Assembly: GCA_001636495.1 (NCBI GenBank)
Contig: KV440964.1
Location: 1,504,666-1,568,665 of the forward strand
Direction of reading: 5' to 3'
Source: Sutcliffiella horikoshii
Lineage (GTDB): Bacteria; Bacillota; Bacilli; Bacillales; Bacillaceae_I
DNA length: 64,000 nucleotides
How positions within the stretch are numbered: the first letter of the stretch is position 1; each line of letters opens with the position of its first letter. Both the position numbers and the translations under genes were made by a program. The notes under the pieces were generated by a model. That model worked only from the letters and a program-made list of their open reading frames with translations, was not told the origin of the DNA and made no database searches. Positions 37,181-44,669 of this stretch are shown in pieces.

Positions 37181-37618
37181 TTAGTTTAAAAAAATATCAT
37201 TCTTTAATAAATTGTTCACCATATTTTGAGGCAATCCATATTCTTCAACAGCTTCAGTTACCATTATTGGCTCTTGAATCTCTTTTTCATTGAATAATAA
37301 AGAAACAGCAAAGGTGTTTGCCTCAACTTCTATGCGCTCTGTAGAGAATAGAGTATTTTTCTTTAGAAAAGGTGTGTTTGAATCTGGATGGAGGATTGCG
37401 TGACCCAATTCGTGGGAGCAAATGAAAGCTTGCTGTTTAGCAGTGGTGTTTTCGTTTATATGTATGATTTTTATCCTAAAATTCCTATTGTAGTAACCTA
37501 AGGTATTGCCTAAGTTTTCCTGGATTACTACAATCCCCATATTCTCCGCAATAGTGAAAGGGCAATTTGTTTTATATCTCTGTATCAACTTTTGGACCTT
37601 CCTTGTGATTGACTCCAT
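37181..37618 (-). CDS. ImmA/IrrE-type metallopeptidase
   Basis: A 145-residue zinc peptidase with the motif HELGH (QAFICSHELGHAILH, about residues 68-82) and a later Glu in ERIEVEANTFAVSLLF, as in ImmA of ICEBs1. Such proteins cleave a partner repressor when DNA is damaged. It lies 10 bases downstream of the repressor gene and is cotranscribed with it, so the neighbour is the likely substrate. Confidence 0.9.
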   Translation of the reverse strand: MESITRKVQKLIQRYKTNCPFTIAENMGIVVIQENLGNTLGYYNRNFRIKIIHINENTTAKQQAFICSHELGHAILHPDSNTPFLKKNTLFSTERIEVEANTFAVSLLFNEKEIQEPIMVTEAVEEYGLPQNMVNNLLKNDIFLN

Positions 37619-37628
37619 TATGACACTC

Positions 37629-38084
37629 CTAGCTGCGGTATTTTTTAGGTGTGAATTTTTGTTTAGCTAATCTTTTAGCTAAACGTAAAGAATTCTCTAA
37701 AGAAGAGATAAGCAGCTCTTTGTCTTCCTCATCCATGTCTTCTAATGTTTGACCATCAAATGCCGCATAACCACTATTAGACTCTAAGCCTTCTATCATA
37801 CGTTGAAGTTCTTTTTGGATGTCTCTTTCGTCTCTAGTGTTTAGATCAGGGAGATTTTTCTTAGTAGGTTCATAAGTGCCTTCAGCCATTTGCTCAAGAA
37901 TATCTGTAGAAATATTAAGCCCTTTGCAAACTTTTATCACATTATCCACTGAAGCATTACCAATACCTCTATCTAACATAGATCTTAATGTTGTTGGAGG
38001 TAAATTAATTGACTCAGCAAAAGCTTTTTTACTTAAACCAGTCTCTTTTATAAGTTGTTCTAAAATCTCCGTTCTCTTATCCAA
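37629..38084 (-). CDS. Prophage repressor (XRE/HTH family)
   Basis: A 151-residue CI-like repressor. The N-terminal helix-turn-helix is KKAFAESINLPPTTLRSMLDRG (about 19-41), with a helical, acidic C-terminal part and no LexA-type peptidase Ser-Lys dyad; this fits inactivation by the adjacent ImmA rather than by autocleavage. It is divergent from the Cro-like gene across the operator region, and operator 1 at 38115 overlaps its probable promoter, which suggests autoregulation. Confidence 0.9.
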   Translation of the reverse strand: MDKRTEILEQLIKETGLSKKAFAESINLPPTTLRSMLDRGIGNASVDNVIKVCKGLNISTDILEQMAEGTYEPTKKNLPDLNTRDERDIQKELQRMIEGLESNSGYAAFDGQTLEDMDEEDKELLISSLENSLRLAKRLAKQKFTPKKYRS

Positions 38085-38108
38085 AATAGACTACTCCTTT
38101 TTTATCCA

Positions 38109-38263
38109 AATTATACGATATTTCGTTTATAACCTCATATTACACTACGAAATTGAGTATGTAAATAAGGAAAAAGACGAAATCTCGTTTTTTTTTCGTT
38201 AATATAGTTGACAATGAACGAAGTTGCGTTTATATTGTTAAATATAAGCAGACGCAATTGCGT
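38109..38263. promoter_or_regulatory. Immunity control region: five operator palindromes and divergent promoters
   Basis: Five 12-bp sites fit ACGNANNTNCGT or nearly so: ACGATATTTCGT (38115), ACGAAATTGAGT (38147, weaker), ACGAAATCTCGT (38177), ACGAAGTTGCGT (38218) and ACGCAATTGCGT (38252). The rightward promoter is TTGACA (38208-38213), 17 bases, TATATT (38231-38236), with the fourth site inside its spacer. A leftward -10 TATAAT (minus strand, 38109-38114) abuts site 1. Confidence 0.8.
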
Positions 38264-38287
38264 TCTTAAGTGAGAGGAGGCATCTAT

Positions 38288-38500
38288 ATGTTGAGAAACT
38301 TAAGGGCCGAAATGACAAGACATAATATAAAACCAAAAGATCTTGCAAATCTGTTGGATGTAAGATTGGCGACTATTTATGACAAGTTGAATGGGAGGTA
38401 CGATTTTTCCTTTAATGATGCTAGGAAAATAAAAGAGAAGTTTTTTCCAAATGAAAACATTGAGTACCTATTTGAAAGTAAGGAAAACCAAACGGCCTAA
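38288..38500 (+). CDS. Cro-like HTH protein
   Basis: A 70-residue DNA-binding protein, first gene of the rightward early operon. The helix-turn-helix is KPKDLANLLDVRLATIYDKLNGRYDF (about 16-42) and the tail is short. ATG 38288 follows GAGAGGAGG; a GTG at 38270 in the same frame lies before that site and is rejected. By position it is the Cro counterpart of the repressor and probably binds the same operators. Confidence 0.85.
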   Translation: MLRNLRAEMTRHNIKPKDLANLLDVRLATIYDKLNGRYDFSFNDARKIKEKFFPNENIEYLFESKENQTA

Positions 38501-38520
38501 TTGAAAGGAGGTGAGTTTTA

Positions 38521-38793
38521 ATGCCAATTGCAAACTTAACAATTGATGTAGATGAAAAAGAAATAAAAGATTACATCAATAGAAAACTCGAACAAGCTAT
38601 CCATGAGTCGCTATTCATGTGGGATATCGATCAAATGGCAAGGAGAACCTGCATGAGTAAGTCGTTCTTGGAGAATGAGTTTCTCCACGATCCAAGAATG
38701 AAGCTTCTCGAGCGTAGAAAAGAGAAAGGAAAGCGTTTCTGGTTCTACGATGAATCAAAAAATGCTATGAAACAGATTATGGATGAATGGTGA
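38521..38793 (+). CDS. DUF771 phage early protein
   Basis: A 90-residue protein of the DUF771 type common next to cro in Gram-positive prophages. [27 protein letters not shown] looks like a DNA-binding helix pair, followed by a basic region [29 protein letters not shown] precedes the ATG. Function is not known; an excision- or replication-linked DNA-binding role is a guess. Confidence 0.8.
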   Translation: MPIANLTIDVDEKEIKDYINRKLEQAIHESLFMWDIDQMARRTCMSKSFLENEFLHDPRMKLLERRKEKGKRFWFYDESKNAMKQIMDEW

Positions 38794-38796
38794 AAA

Positions 38797-38811
38797 TGCG
38801 TGGACAGACGC
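38797..38811 (+). repeat. 15-bp motif TGCGTGGACAGACGC, copy 2
   Basis: Second identical copy, in the spacer between the DUF771 gene and the antirepressor gene. See 37110-37124. Confidence 0.7.
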
Positions 38812-38883
38812 CTCATCGCGATTTAATAGAGAATTGTTTTAACTTAACTTAGTACTGTTGCTAAGTCGAAGATAGGAGGAATT

Positions 38884-39666
38884 ATGGATAATTTGAAAGT
38901 TATTGCAGATGATTTCTTGCCAGTATATGAAAGTGAAAACGGCGATCGGCTTATAAATGCGAGGGAACTCCATGAACAACTTGTAATAGGTAAAGATTTT
39001 ACAACTTGGATTAAAGATCGTATTACAAAATACCAATTTACTGAGGGTGAAGACTTTTCCCCAATTCGGGGGGAAACCCTTAATGGAAGGCCACGAACAG
39101 ATTACTTACTAAAAATTGATACTGCTAAAGAAATTGCAATGGTCCAGAACAATGAAATGGGCCGAGCCATCCGGAAATATTTCATTGAAGTGGAAAAGCG
39201 TTTCAAGGAAGCACAACCCAAAACTCAAGCCGAAATGCTCCTACAGTTTGCAGAACAGATGGTGAAGAACGAACGAGAAAACGCAGAACGGGATCAAAAA
39301 ATCCGAAGACTTGAAACAGGTGTTGAAACCCTCGCACATAATTTAACCGCGGTGCCGGACAATCGGAAAGTGATAGACAACGTGAATGAATATGCTCGGT
39401 GGACAAGGGTTGGCCATAACGAAGTATATAACAGCATTTACTCTATTCTGAAAGCGCAACACGGAATTGATGTAAAAGCGAGAGTGGAGAATGAAAGACG
39501 GAAGTTAAATGCTGAATACTACCAACGCACCGGAAGGCTTTATGCTGAATCGACTCTCAAACAGAAAGTGAATGGAATAGACGTCATGATCCGAATGGGA
39601 TGCCTAGACAAATTTAATAGTATCCTTGCTGGGTTCCTGACGAAAGCGAAGGTGCCCACATCATGA
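38884..39666 (+). CDS. Phage antirepressor (AntA/AntB and ORF6C domains)
   Basis: A 260-residue protein. The N-terminal AntA/AntB-type domain (RLINARELHEQLVIGKDFTTWIKDRI, then DYLLKIDTAKEIAMVQNNEMGRAIRKYFIEVEKRF) is followed by a coiled coil (about 120-155) and a C-terminal ORF6C domain (DNVNEYARWTRVG...LYAESTLKQKVNGIDVMIRMGCLDKFN). Antirepressors of this type relieve lysogenic repression. ATAGGAGGAATT gives a strong start, and the stop overlaps the next start by four bases. Confidence 0.88.
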   Translation: MDNLKVIADDFLPVYESENGDRLINARELHEQLVIGKDFTTWIKDRITKYQFTEGEDFSPIRGETLNGRPRTDYLLKIDTAKEIAMVQNNEMGRAIRKYFIEVEKRFKEAQPKTQAEMLLQFAEQMVKNERENAERDQKIRRLETGVETLAHNLTAVPDNRKVIDNVNEYARWTRVGHNEVYNSIYSILKAQHGIDVKARVENERRKLNAEYYQRTGRLYAESTLKQKVNGIDVMIRMGCLDKFNSILAGFLTKAKVPTS

Positions 39667-39950
39667 ACTTACATACAAAGGTGCACCCAAACGATTTAAG
39701 ACAGGCCATTAATCTATACGAATGTTGTTTTAGTTGCTTGAATAGAGCACGTATGGAAATGTATCGAGAGAATTTAGACGAGAGTGAACGTTGGATGATT
39801 GAATTTCAGCGATGTAAGAAAGAACTTGATCAACTGATGGAGAGAAAGAAACTAAAGGATAGAATGGAAAGTTTGGTAAAGGAGCTACAGGAGCAGGGAT
39901 ATAACGTTGAAATTATCACACGAAAAGGGAGAGGTTTACATGCAAATTAG
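39663..39950 (+). CDS. Small phage protein, unrecognised
   Basis: A 95-residue basic and acidic helical protein with a Cys-x6... start region YECCFSCLNRARMEMY and a coiled-coil second half (WMIEFQRCKKELDQLMERKKLKDRMESLVKELQEQGYNVE). The start overlaps the antirepressor stop (ATGA). Not recognised. Confidence 0.7.
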   Translation: MNLHTKVHPNDLRQAINLYECCFSCLNRARMEMYRENLDESERWMIEFQRCKKELDQLMERKKLKDRMESLVKELQEQGYNVEIITRKGRGLHAN

Positions 39951-40110
39951 TAAAGTGTTAATGGATTATGTAAGCGATGGGGATGCACATATCAAATTGG
40001 AGTCAGTCGAGCATTCTACCAATCTACGAGAAATTGTAACGGTGGGTTACATGATAGAAGAATATCAGGCACAAACAAAAAAAGAGCAGCTAAGTGCTAC
40101 CAACACGTGA
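39940..40110 (+). CDS. Small phage protein, unrecognised
   Basis: A 56-residue protein (MQISKVLMDYVSDGDAHIK...). ATG 39940 is preceded by GGGAGAGG and overlaps the previous gene by 11 bases; a TTG or ATG 33 bases further up in the same frame lies before that site. Its last codons overlap the left arm of a GAGCAGCT / AGCTGCTC hairpin (40084-40120), so it may be the last gene before a transcript break. Function unknown. Confidence 0.6.
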   Translation: MQISKVLMDYVSDGDAHIKLESVEHSTNLREIVTVGYMIEEYQAQTKKEQLSATNT

Positions 40111-40184
40111 ACAGCTGCTCCTAGAACTTGGAATGTAATTATCTTAGCACAATGCAATGTGCTCCGGCAAGTCTGTTTTGCCGG
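40084..40184 (+). other. Structured non-coding segment with two hairpins
   Basis: GAGCAGCT / AGCTGCTC (40084-40120) is followed by CCGGCAA / TTGCCGG (40164-40184). Neither has a T tract, so a processing site or leader structure is more likely than termination. Confidence 0.4.
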
Positions 40185-40281
40185 GCTGAGTATATGGTCT
40201 TTGTTCCCCCTTTTCAAAGCTCACCTTGTACTTGGCCCGGTGCAACAGAAAGCATCAAATACATAAGGAAGGAGGTACAGG

Positions 40282-40479
40282 ATGGAACATCCATTAGTAA
40301 CAAAAATGGAGAAGAATGGGCTTCCAGAAGGAAAGATCTATGGGACCGATGTATGCGGTGATGAAGTGTTTGAAGGAGATTACATCCTTGAGCATGACGG
40401 AGAAATAATATTGGAATGTAATGTGATGGATTATTTAGTGGATATGCTTGGGGCGGAAAGAAAGATGGCAGGAAAATAA
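40282..40479 (+). CDS. YqaI-like phage protein
   Basis: A 65-residue acidic protein resembling YqaI of the B. subtilis skin element: GTDVCGDEVFEGDYILEHDGEIILECNVMDYLVDMLGAE has the G-x-E-V and D-x-YI..GEIIL pattern I recall. AAGGAAGGAGGTACAGG precedes the ATG. It lies just ahead of the recombination genes, as yqaI does ahead of yqaJ-yqaK. Function unknown. Confidence 0.7.
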   Translation: MEHPLVTKMEKNGLPEGKIYGTDVCGDEVFEGDYILEHDGEIILECNVMDYLVDMLGAERKMAGK

Positions 40480-40577
40480 AAGATCTGTGCTGGAACACGG
40501 ATCCGTAAAAGGGGTTAAAACGAATTGATTAAACCCATGATATCGGGTTTTCCCCCAAAAATCAATGGGAGGTAAGT

Positions 40578-42104
40578 ATGAAACAAATTGCATTTATCAA
40601 GGTAGTATTAACCAATTTTAAAAACCATTCCTCAATAGAGGTGAACTTCAGCGACATCACCAACATTCGAGGTAAGAATGGAGCAGGAAAATCATCTATT
40701 GGTGACGCCGTTACCTGGTGCCTCTATGGTAAGGATGTAATGGGATCTAAGTTAGAGCCCCAACCAATTGGAACAGACTTAGAAACGAAGGTGGAATTGC
40801 TTCTGCAGGTAGATGGCAAGCAACATCTCTTAGGGCGTAGTCAGAAAAAAACGGCCAAGTATTATATTAACGAAGTCCCAGAGAAAGCGACTACCTTTAA
40901 AGAGTTTGTGGATTCTATATTGGATGAAAAACTATTTTTCTCCTTATTCACACCAGGCTTCTTCCCTTCTCAGAAGTGGACAGAACAGCGTGAGCAGTTG
41001 CTCCAACACATCAGTGAACCATTGAATAAAGAAGTTTTGTCTAAGATGGGGAAGGTTGAGAGCGAAACTCTGAAAGAGAATTTAAAAAAGCACTCTTTGG
41101 AGGATCTTGAGAAGCTGAATAAGGATAGAAAACGCCAGTTAGATGTTTCCTATGAACGAGCTGCTGAACGATTACTTACTTTGAAAGAGCAGTTAGAACA
41201 AGTTTCTGCTGACAAGGTAGATGTGGCAGCCATTCAAAAAGAATTGGATCCTTTAATTGCTAAAAGAACTGAGATAGAAGAGGAAATCGACACTTTTTAT
41301 CAAAGGAAAAGTGCCCGAGGTCGTATCGAATCCCAAATTGAATCCTTGGTAGAACTTATCGATAGACAGAAATCTGTTGTACAAGGAATTAAAAATGAAC
41401 AAATTCAAGAAGCATGCCAAACATGTGGTCAGGATCTAGATGAAAAATCCATCAACAAAGTAAAAGAAAATAGACAGGTTCGTTTCGATAAGGAAGTTTC
41501 AACCGGAAAAGAGCTAATAGAAAAATTAAATACTGCAAAAGAATCACTTGCGGCTATGCCAATACCTGAGGATATCGATCGGACGGAACTTAACGAGATA
41601 GATGACAAGATTGTCAGCTTGCAAGTAAAGCTGAATGGAGCTGGAAGAGTTGAGCAATTGCACCAGAATGTAACGGCTGCAGAATCTAACAAAGAAAAAC
41701 TTCGCAAGGAGAGTAACTCATCAATCAGCATCCTGGATGCCATTAAAACATTTCGGTCTGTCCGTTCGGAGCTGATGGTGAATAAGGTGGACGCTCTCTT
41801 TACCAAAATCTCTGTGAAGCTCTATGAACAATTGAAGAACGGTGAGGAAAAAGCAACGTTTGAAATTGAAATGGATGGAAAGCCATATAGCAAGCTCTCC
41901 ACTGCTGAGAAGATAAAAGCAGGTTTGGAGCTCATAGAGGTTCTATCAAACCAGTCTCAGGTAATCACACCGTGCTTTGTTTATAATGCGGAATCCATTC
42001 TTCACTTTACCTCACCGCCGGGTCAGCTGATCGTTGCTAGAGTGGTAGATGAAGAATTTAGTATTAATCCAGTTTCCTTGAAGGGAGCCGGAGAGAATGA
42101 GTAA
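40578..42104 (+). CDS. SbcC/Rad50-like AAA ATPase
   Basis: A 508-residue ABC/SMC-type ATPase. Residues 1-50 have the Rad50-like start FKNHSSIEVNFSDITNIRGKNGAGKSSIGDAVTWCLYG with Walker A GKNGAGKS. The middle is a coiled coil with a hook-like CQTCGQ (near 279-284). The C-terminal lobe has a signature-like KLSTAEKIKAGLELIEVL. At the Walker B position I read TPCFVYNAESI, where the family has an Asp before Asn; Tyr is odd. In phages this ATPase precedes a Bet/RecT annealase and probably helps process ends for recombination-dependent replication. A partner nuclease is not seen. Confidence 0.82.
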   Translation: MKQIAFIKVVLTNFKNHSSIEVNFSDITNIRGKNGAGKSSIGDAVTWCLYGKDVMGSKLEPQPIGTDLETKVELLLQVDGKQHLLGRSQKKTAKYYINEVPEKATTFKEFVDSILDEKLFFSLFTPGFFPSQKWTEQREQLLQHISEPLNKEVLSKMGKVESETLKENLKKHSLEDLEKLNKDRKRQLDVSYERAAERLLTLKEQLEQVSADKVDVAAIQKELDPLIAKRTEIEEEIDTFYQRKSARGRIESQIESLVELIDRQKSVVQGIKNEQIQEACQTCGQDLDEKSINKVKENRQVRFDKEVSTGKELIEKLNTAKESLAAMPIPEDIDRTELNEIDDKIVSLQVKLNGAGRVEQLHQNVTAAESNKEKLRKESNSSISILDAIKTFRSVRSELMVNKVDALFTKISVKLYEQLKNGEEKATFEIEMDGKPYSKLSTAEKIKAGLELIEVLSNQSQVITPCFVYNAESILHFTSPPGQLIVARVVDEEFSINPVSLKGAGENE

Positions 42105-42246
42105 GGATCCCATTAATATATGTGCAAACGCAAACTGTGAAAAACCAATCTATCTAGGGGACTCAGTTTGGAAACGAGGGAAAGATTTGTTTTGCCATAT
42201 TAAATGTGTATCCGCGCAATTGAAGGAGGAAAGAGCTCATGGTTAA
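42097..42246 (+). CDS. Small putative zinc-binding protein
   Basis: A 49-residue protein too short for most ORF cut-offs: MSKDPINICANANCEKPI, then LFCHIKCVSAQLKEERAHG. Two cysteine pairs (C-x4-C and C-x3-C with a His between) suggest a zinc ribbon or knuckle. ATG 42097 overlaps the ATPase stop by 8 bases and lies after GGAGCCGGAGAG; its own 3' end overlaps the next start by 8. Such translational coupling supports it. Confidence 0.72.
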   Translation: MSKDPINICANANCEKPIYLGDSVWKRGKDLFCHIKCVSAQLKEERAHG

Positions 42247-42493
42247 GGAGTCCAGAGTTTTAGAAAATAAAACAGAAGTTTTCTATACAGTGCATATTAA
42301 TGACAACTGTTGTGTGATTGATTACACCGGAAGAAGTGCAACAGTTGGGGAAAGCGATAAAAGATATGCAAGAGAGTTTATTGAAATTGGTGAGGCTGGC
42401 AAGGCAGCAACGCTGGTTAATGGGAAAGTATTGAAGCATACAAAGCATAGAATAATCACCATTGAAACTGAGGAGGTAACATTTAATGAGTAA
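42239..42493 (+). CDS. Small phage protein, unrecognised
   Basis: An 84-residue beta-rich protein (EVFYTVHINDNCCVIDYTGRSATVGE...). GAAGGAGGAAAG precedes ATG 42239. Overlaps both neighbours by 8 bases in a tightly packed recombination operon. Not recognised; the position suggests an accessory of the Bet system. Confidence 0.75.
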   Translation: MVKESRVLENKTEVFYTVHINDNCCVIDYTGRSATVGESDKRYAREFIEIGEAGKAATLVNGKVLKHTKHRIITIETEEVTFNE

Positions 42494-43388
42494 CCAATTG
42501 GCAGCCATCAATACAAAGGAGTTCGAAGACTTCTTTACTCAAAAGGAACTTGAAGTGGTGGTAAATAGTATCGCAAAGAATGCAACAAAAGAGGAGCTTG
42601 CTCTTTTTATTCAAATCTGCAAACACAATGGACTAGACCCGTTTAAAAATCATGTTTACTTCATCAAGTACGGAAATCAAATGAGCATTCAGGTGTCAGT
42701 GGAAGGGATTCATTACTTGGCCCAGCAACGGGAGGATTACAAAGGAGTCACAACTCAGCTGGTACATGAGAATGATGAATTTGAAGTGGAAATTGATTCG
42801 GATACTCAGGAACTTAAGATTACCAAGCACTCTATTAAATTCCCACGAGGGAAGGTTGCTGCAGCTTATGCCATTGCCCGCCGTGAGGGTTATCCAGATA
42901 AGGTGACTATTATTGAAGCTGAAGAGGTTGAACACTTGCGAACAAAGCAAGGTAGCCAGTGGAAAACCTACTACAATGACATGTTCAAAAAGCATGCGTT
43001 GAAACGTGCTCTTAAATTGCAATTTGGTATTGAAGTAGATGACGATCAAACACAGCAAGATGCTTATGACCCATACGAACCGCGTCAAAGGGTAGATATT
43101 ACGCCTGAAACTAAGAGTGTTGACACTGGTGACAATGTGATTGATCCGGATGAAGAACTTGCAAATGTCTGGGCGGAAATTCAGAAAAAAACCAAAGAAC
43201 TTGGTGTTTCAAAAAAAGATTTAAACGCATTTGTCCTGGAGAAGTTTGAAAAGAAAGGGAAGGATCTCACGCTGCAGGAAACAGTGGCTCTGAACAAATT
43301 AATAGATTTCCATTTTCCTAAACAAGAAGAAAAGCAGGATGCAGAAGCAATGAGCTTTGACGATTTTGAGGGTATCACACTGGACTAA
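42486..43388 (+). CDS. bet: Phage recombination protein Bet (RecT/Redbeta superfamily)
   Basis: A 300-residue single-strand annealing protein. TQKELEVVVNSIAKNATKEELALFIQICKHNGLDPFKNHVYFIKYG and MSIQVSVEGIHYLAQQREDYKGV are the Bet core. PDKVTIIEAEEVEHLRTKQGSQWKTYYNDMFKKHALKRALKLQFGIEV is the second conserved block (compare M...K..AlkrA). The C-terminal 80 residues are acidic and probably bind SSB or partner proteins. GAGGTAAC precedes the ATG. Confidence 0.92.
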   Translation: MSNQLAAINTKEFEDFFTQKELEVVVNSIAKNATKEELALFIQICKHNGLDPFKNHVYFIKYGNQMSIQVSVEGIHYLAQQREDYKGVTTQLVHENDEFEVEIDSDTQELKITKHSIKFPRGKVAAAYAIARREGYPDKVTIIEAEEVEHLRTKQGSQWKTYYNDMFKKHALKRALKLQFGIEVDDDQTQQDAYDPYEPRQRVDITPETKSVDTGDNVIDPDEELANVWAEIQKKTKELGVSKKDLNAFVLEKFEKKGKDLTLQETVALNKLIDFHFPKQEEKQDAEAMSFDDFEGITLD

Positions 43389-43389
43389 G

Positions 43390-43566
43390 ATGGACAAGCA
43401 GGTGACAATCCCATACACCTACAAATGGTTAGCAGCCGGGAACAAGAATCTTTATATCCGATATATAAAGGGCTACATGAATACTTATCATTCACGGCTC
43501 TACCCAATGAAGATTATGCCAAGAGGAGAAAACTTGCCAGACATTGTAATTTGCATCAAAAAGTAA
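43390..43566 (+). CDS. Small phage protein, unrecognised
   Basis: A 58-residue basic protein, MDKQVTIPYTYKWLAAGNKN..., beginning two bases after the bet stop. Its own ribosome site is weak, so coupling to bet is assumed. A second open frame over the same bases (43425-43634) is less likely. Function unknown. Confidence 0.5.
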   Translation: MDKQVTIPYTYKWLAAGNKNLYIRYIKGYMNTYHSRLYPMKIMPRGENLPDIVICIKK

Positions 43567-43579
43567 GGAGGTGTTGGGC

Positions 43580-44365
43580 TTGGCGAATGTTCAACCAGAG
43601 AATGGATTTACTAGAATTGCTCATGAAATTTTAGAGCAAACCATGAAAATAAAGTTAAGCCCAACACAGCATAAGATAATCCTTGCAGTTTGGAGATACA
43701 CTTACGGCTTTAATAGAAAAGATCATGAAATGTCATTGTCATTTTTTTCGGAAGCAACGGATGTTCATAAACAACGTATTAAACCAGAGTTGGACAAATT
43801 AATAGACAGGCAGATTCTAATTGTTATCCAAGAAAATACAGCTAGAAAGTCCAGGAGAATTTCCTTCAACAAGGATTATGACAAATGGGATAAACCAGAG
43901 TCAGCAAAAATGCTTACAGTAAGCGAAAGTGCTTACTCTAGAGTAAGCGAAACTGATGACTCTAGAGTAAGCAGAACTGCTTACCAAGAAAGAAAGAACT
44001 TAAAGATAAATATAAAGAAAGATGCATATGAAATGCACTTAAATCCTTTTAAAGAATATGAGAAAAATTTTGGTCTATTATCAAGTTCAGTTATCAATAA
44101 ATTTAATTACTGGTTAGATGATAGCCAGTTTGTAAATCCAGAAGAAATCATCTGTGAAGTGATTACTAGAGCTAAAGAGAAGGAAGCAAAACATCCAATG
44201 CAATATATTGACAAGATTCTGTTAGATCATTATAAAAACAATCGTTTAACCTTAGATGCTGTAAAAGCAAATCACGAGGAATTCGATAAGAAGATGAGTA
44301 GCAAGAAACAAAAAAGTAAAAGTCTTGATTGGGAGTTATTAAAAAAGGAGCTAGATGATGAATAA
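43580..44365 (+). CDS. Phage replication initiator, RepO-like
   Basis: A 261-residue protein. The N-terminal winged helix of Phage_rep_O type (MANVQPENGFTRIAHEILEQTMKIKLSPTQHKIILAVWRYTYGFNRKDHEMSLSFF) binds origin DNA. The last 90 residues are DnaD/helicase-recruiting in related proteins. TTG 43580 is preferred because GGAGG lies 8 bases before it and it gives the family start MANVQPENG; GTG 43571 overlaps that site. Within the gene, around 43918-43985, near-repeats of a TCTAGAGTAAGC type (AGTAAGCGAAA, TCTAGAGTAAGC) could be the origin iterons. Confidence 0.88.
   Translation: MANVQPENGFTRIAHEILEQTMKIKLSPTQHKIILAVWRYTYGFNRKDHEMSLSFFSEATDVHKQRIKPELDKLIDRQILIVIQENTARKSRRISFNKDYDKWDKPESAKMLTVSESAYSRVSETDDSRVSRTAYQERKNLKINIKKDAYEMHLNPFKEYEKNFGLLSSSVINKFNYWLDDSQFVNPEEIICEVITRAKEKEAKHPMQYIDKILLDHYKNNRLTLDAVKANHEEFDKKMSSKKQKSKSLDWELLKKELDDE
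43915..43985 (+). repeat. Iteron-like repeats inside the initiator gene
   Basis: Four copies of a TAGAGTAAGC/ACAGTAAGC-like word at about 15-27 base spacing (ACAGTAAGCGAAAGTGC, TCTAGAGTAAGCGAAAC, TCTAGAGTAAGCAGAACTGC). In lambdoid and many Gram-positive phages the replication origin lies inside the initiator gene. Assignment is inferred. Confidence 0.6.
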
Positions 44366-44669
44366 AAAAGAAGTTGCTTCCCTAATTGAACAAATCGAAC
44401 TTTTTTATAATCAACCTTTCAGTCGGTATTTTGACTTATCAACAGGAGAGACCAAAGAAAGGAAAATGCTTTCTGTTATTACAGCTTGGCATCGATTACT
44501 ACATGATCAGGATTTTAACAAAGTTTTGAAGAAACTAGATGCACATTGTAAATCCAACAAGTTCCCACCTACCATCGCAGATCTATACGAAGAACCATCC
44601 GAATCAAAAATGAACCATGAACACCTGGAATACATGAGAAAGTTACGGAGTGGATCGCGTGATAAATAA
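44358..44669 (+). CDS. Replicative helicase loader/inhibitor-like protein
   Basis: A 103-104-residue helical protein of the SPP1 G39P type by position and pattern: KKEVASLIEQIELFYNQPF..., TAWHRLLHDQDFNKVLKKLDAHCKSNKFPPTIADLYE. GGAG lies best for ATG 44358; ATG 44355 is adjacent. It is encoded between the initiator and DnaB, overlapping the former by 8 bases, where the helicase loader is found in siphophages. Confidence 0.75.
   Translation: MNKKEVASLIEQIELFYNQPFSRYFDLSTGETKERKMLSVITAWHRLLHDQDFNKVLKKLDAHCKSNKFPPTIADLYEEPSESKMNHEHLEYMRKLRSGSRDK

Noticed and set aside
40128-40361. 77-codon frame spanning the structured spacer and the YqaI-like start
   Set aside because: It overlaps the well-started YqaI-like gene in another frame and has no ribosome site.
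43425-43634. Alternative frame between bet and the initiator gene
   Set aside because: No ribosome site and it overlaps the initiator start; the frame at 43390-43566 that begins right after bet is somewhat better, though neither is certain.
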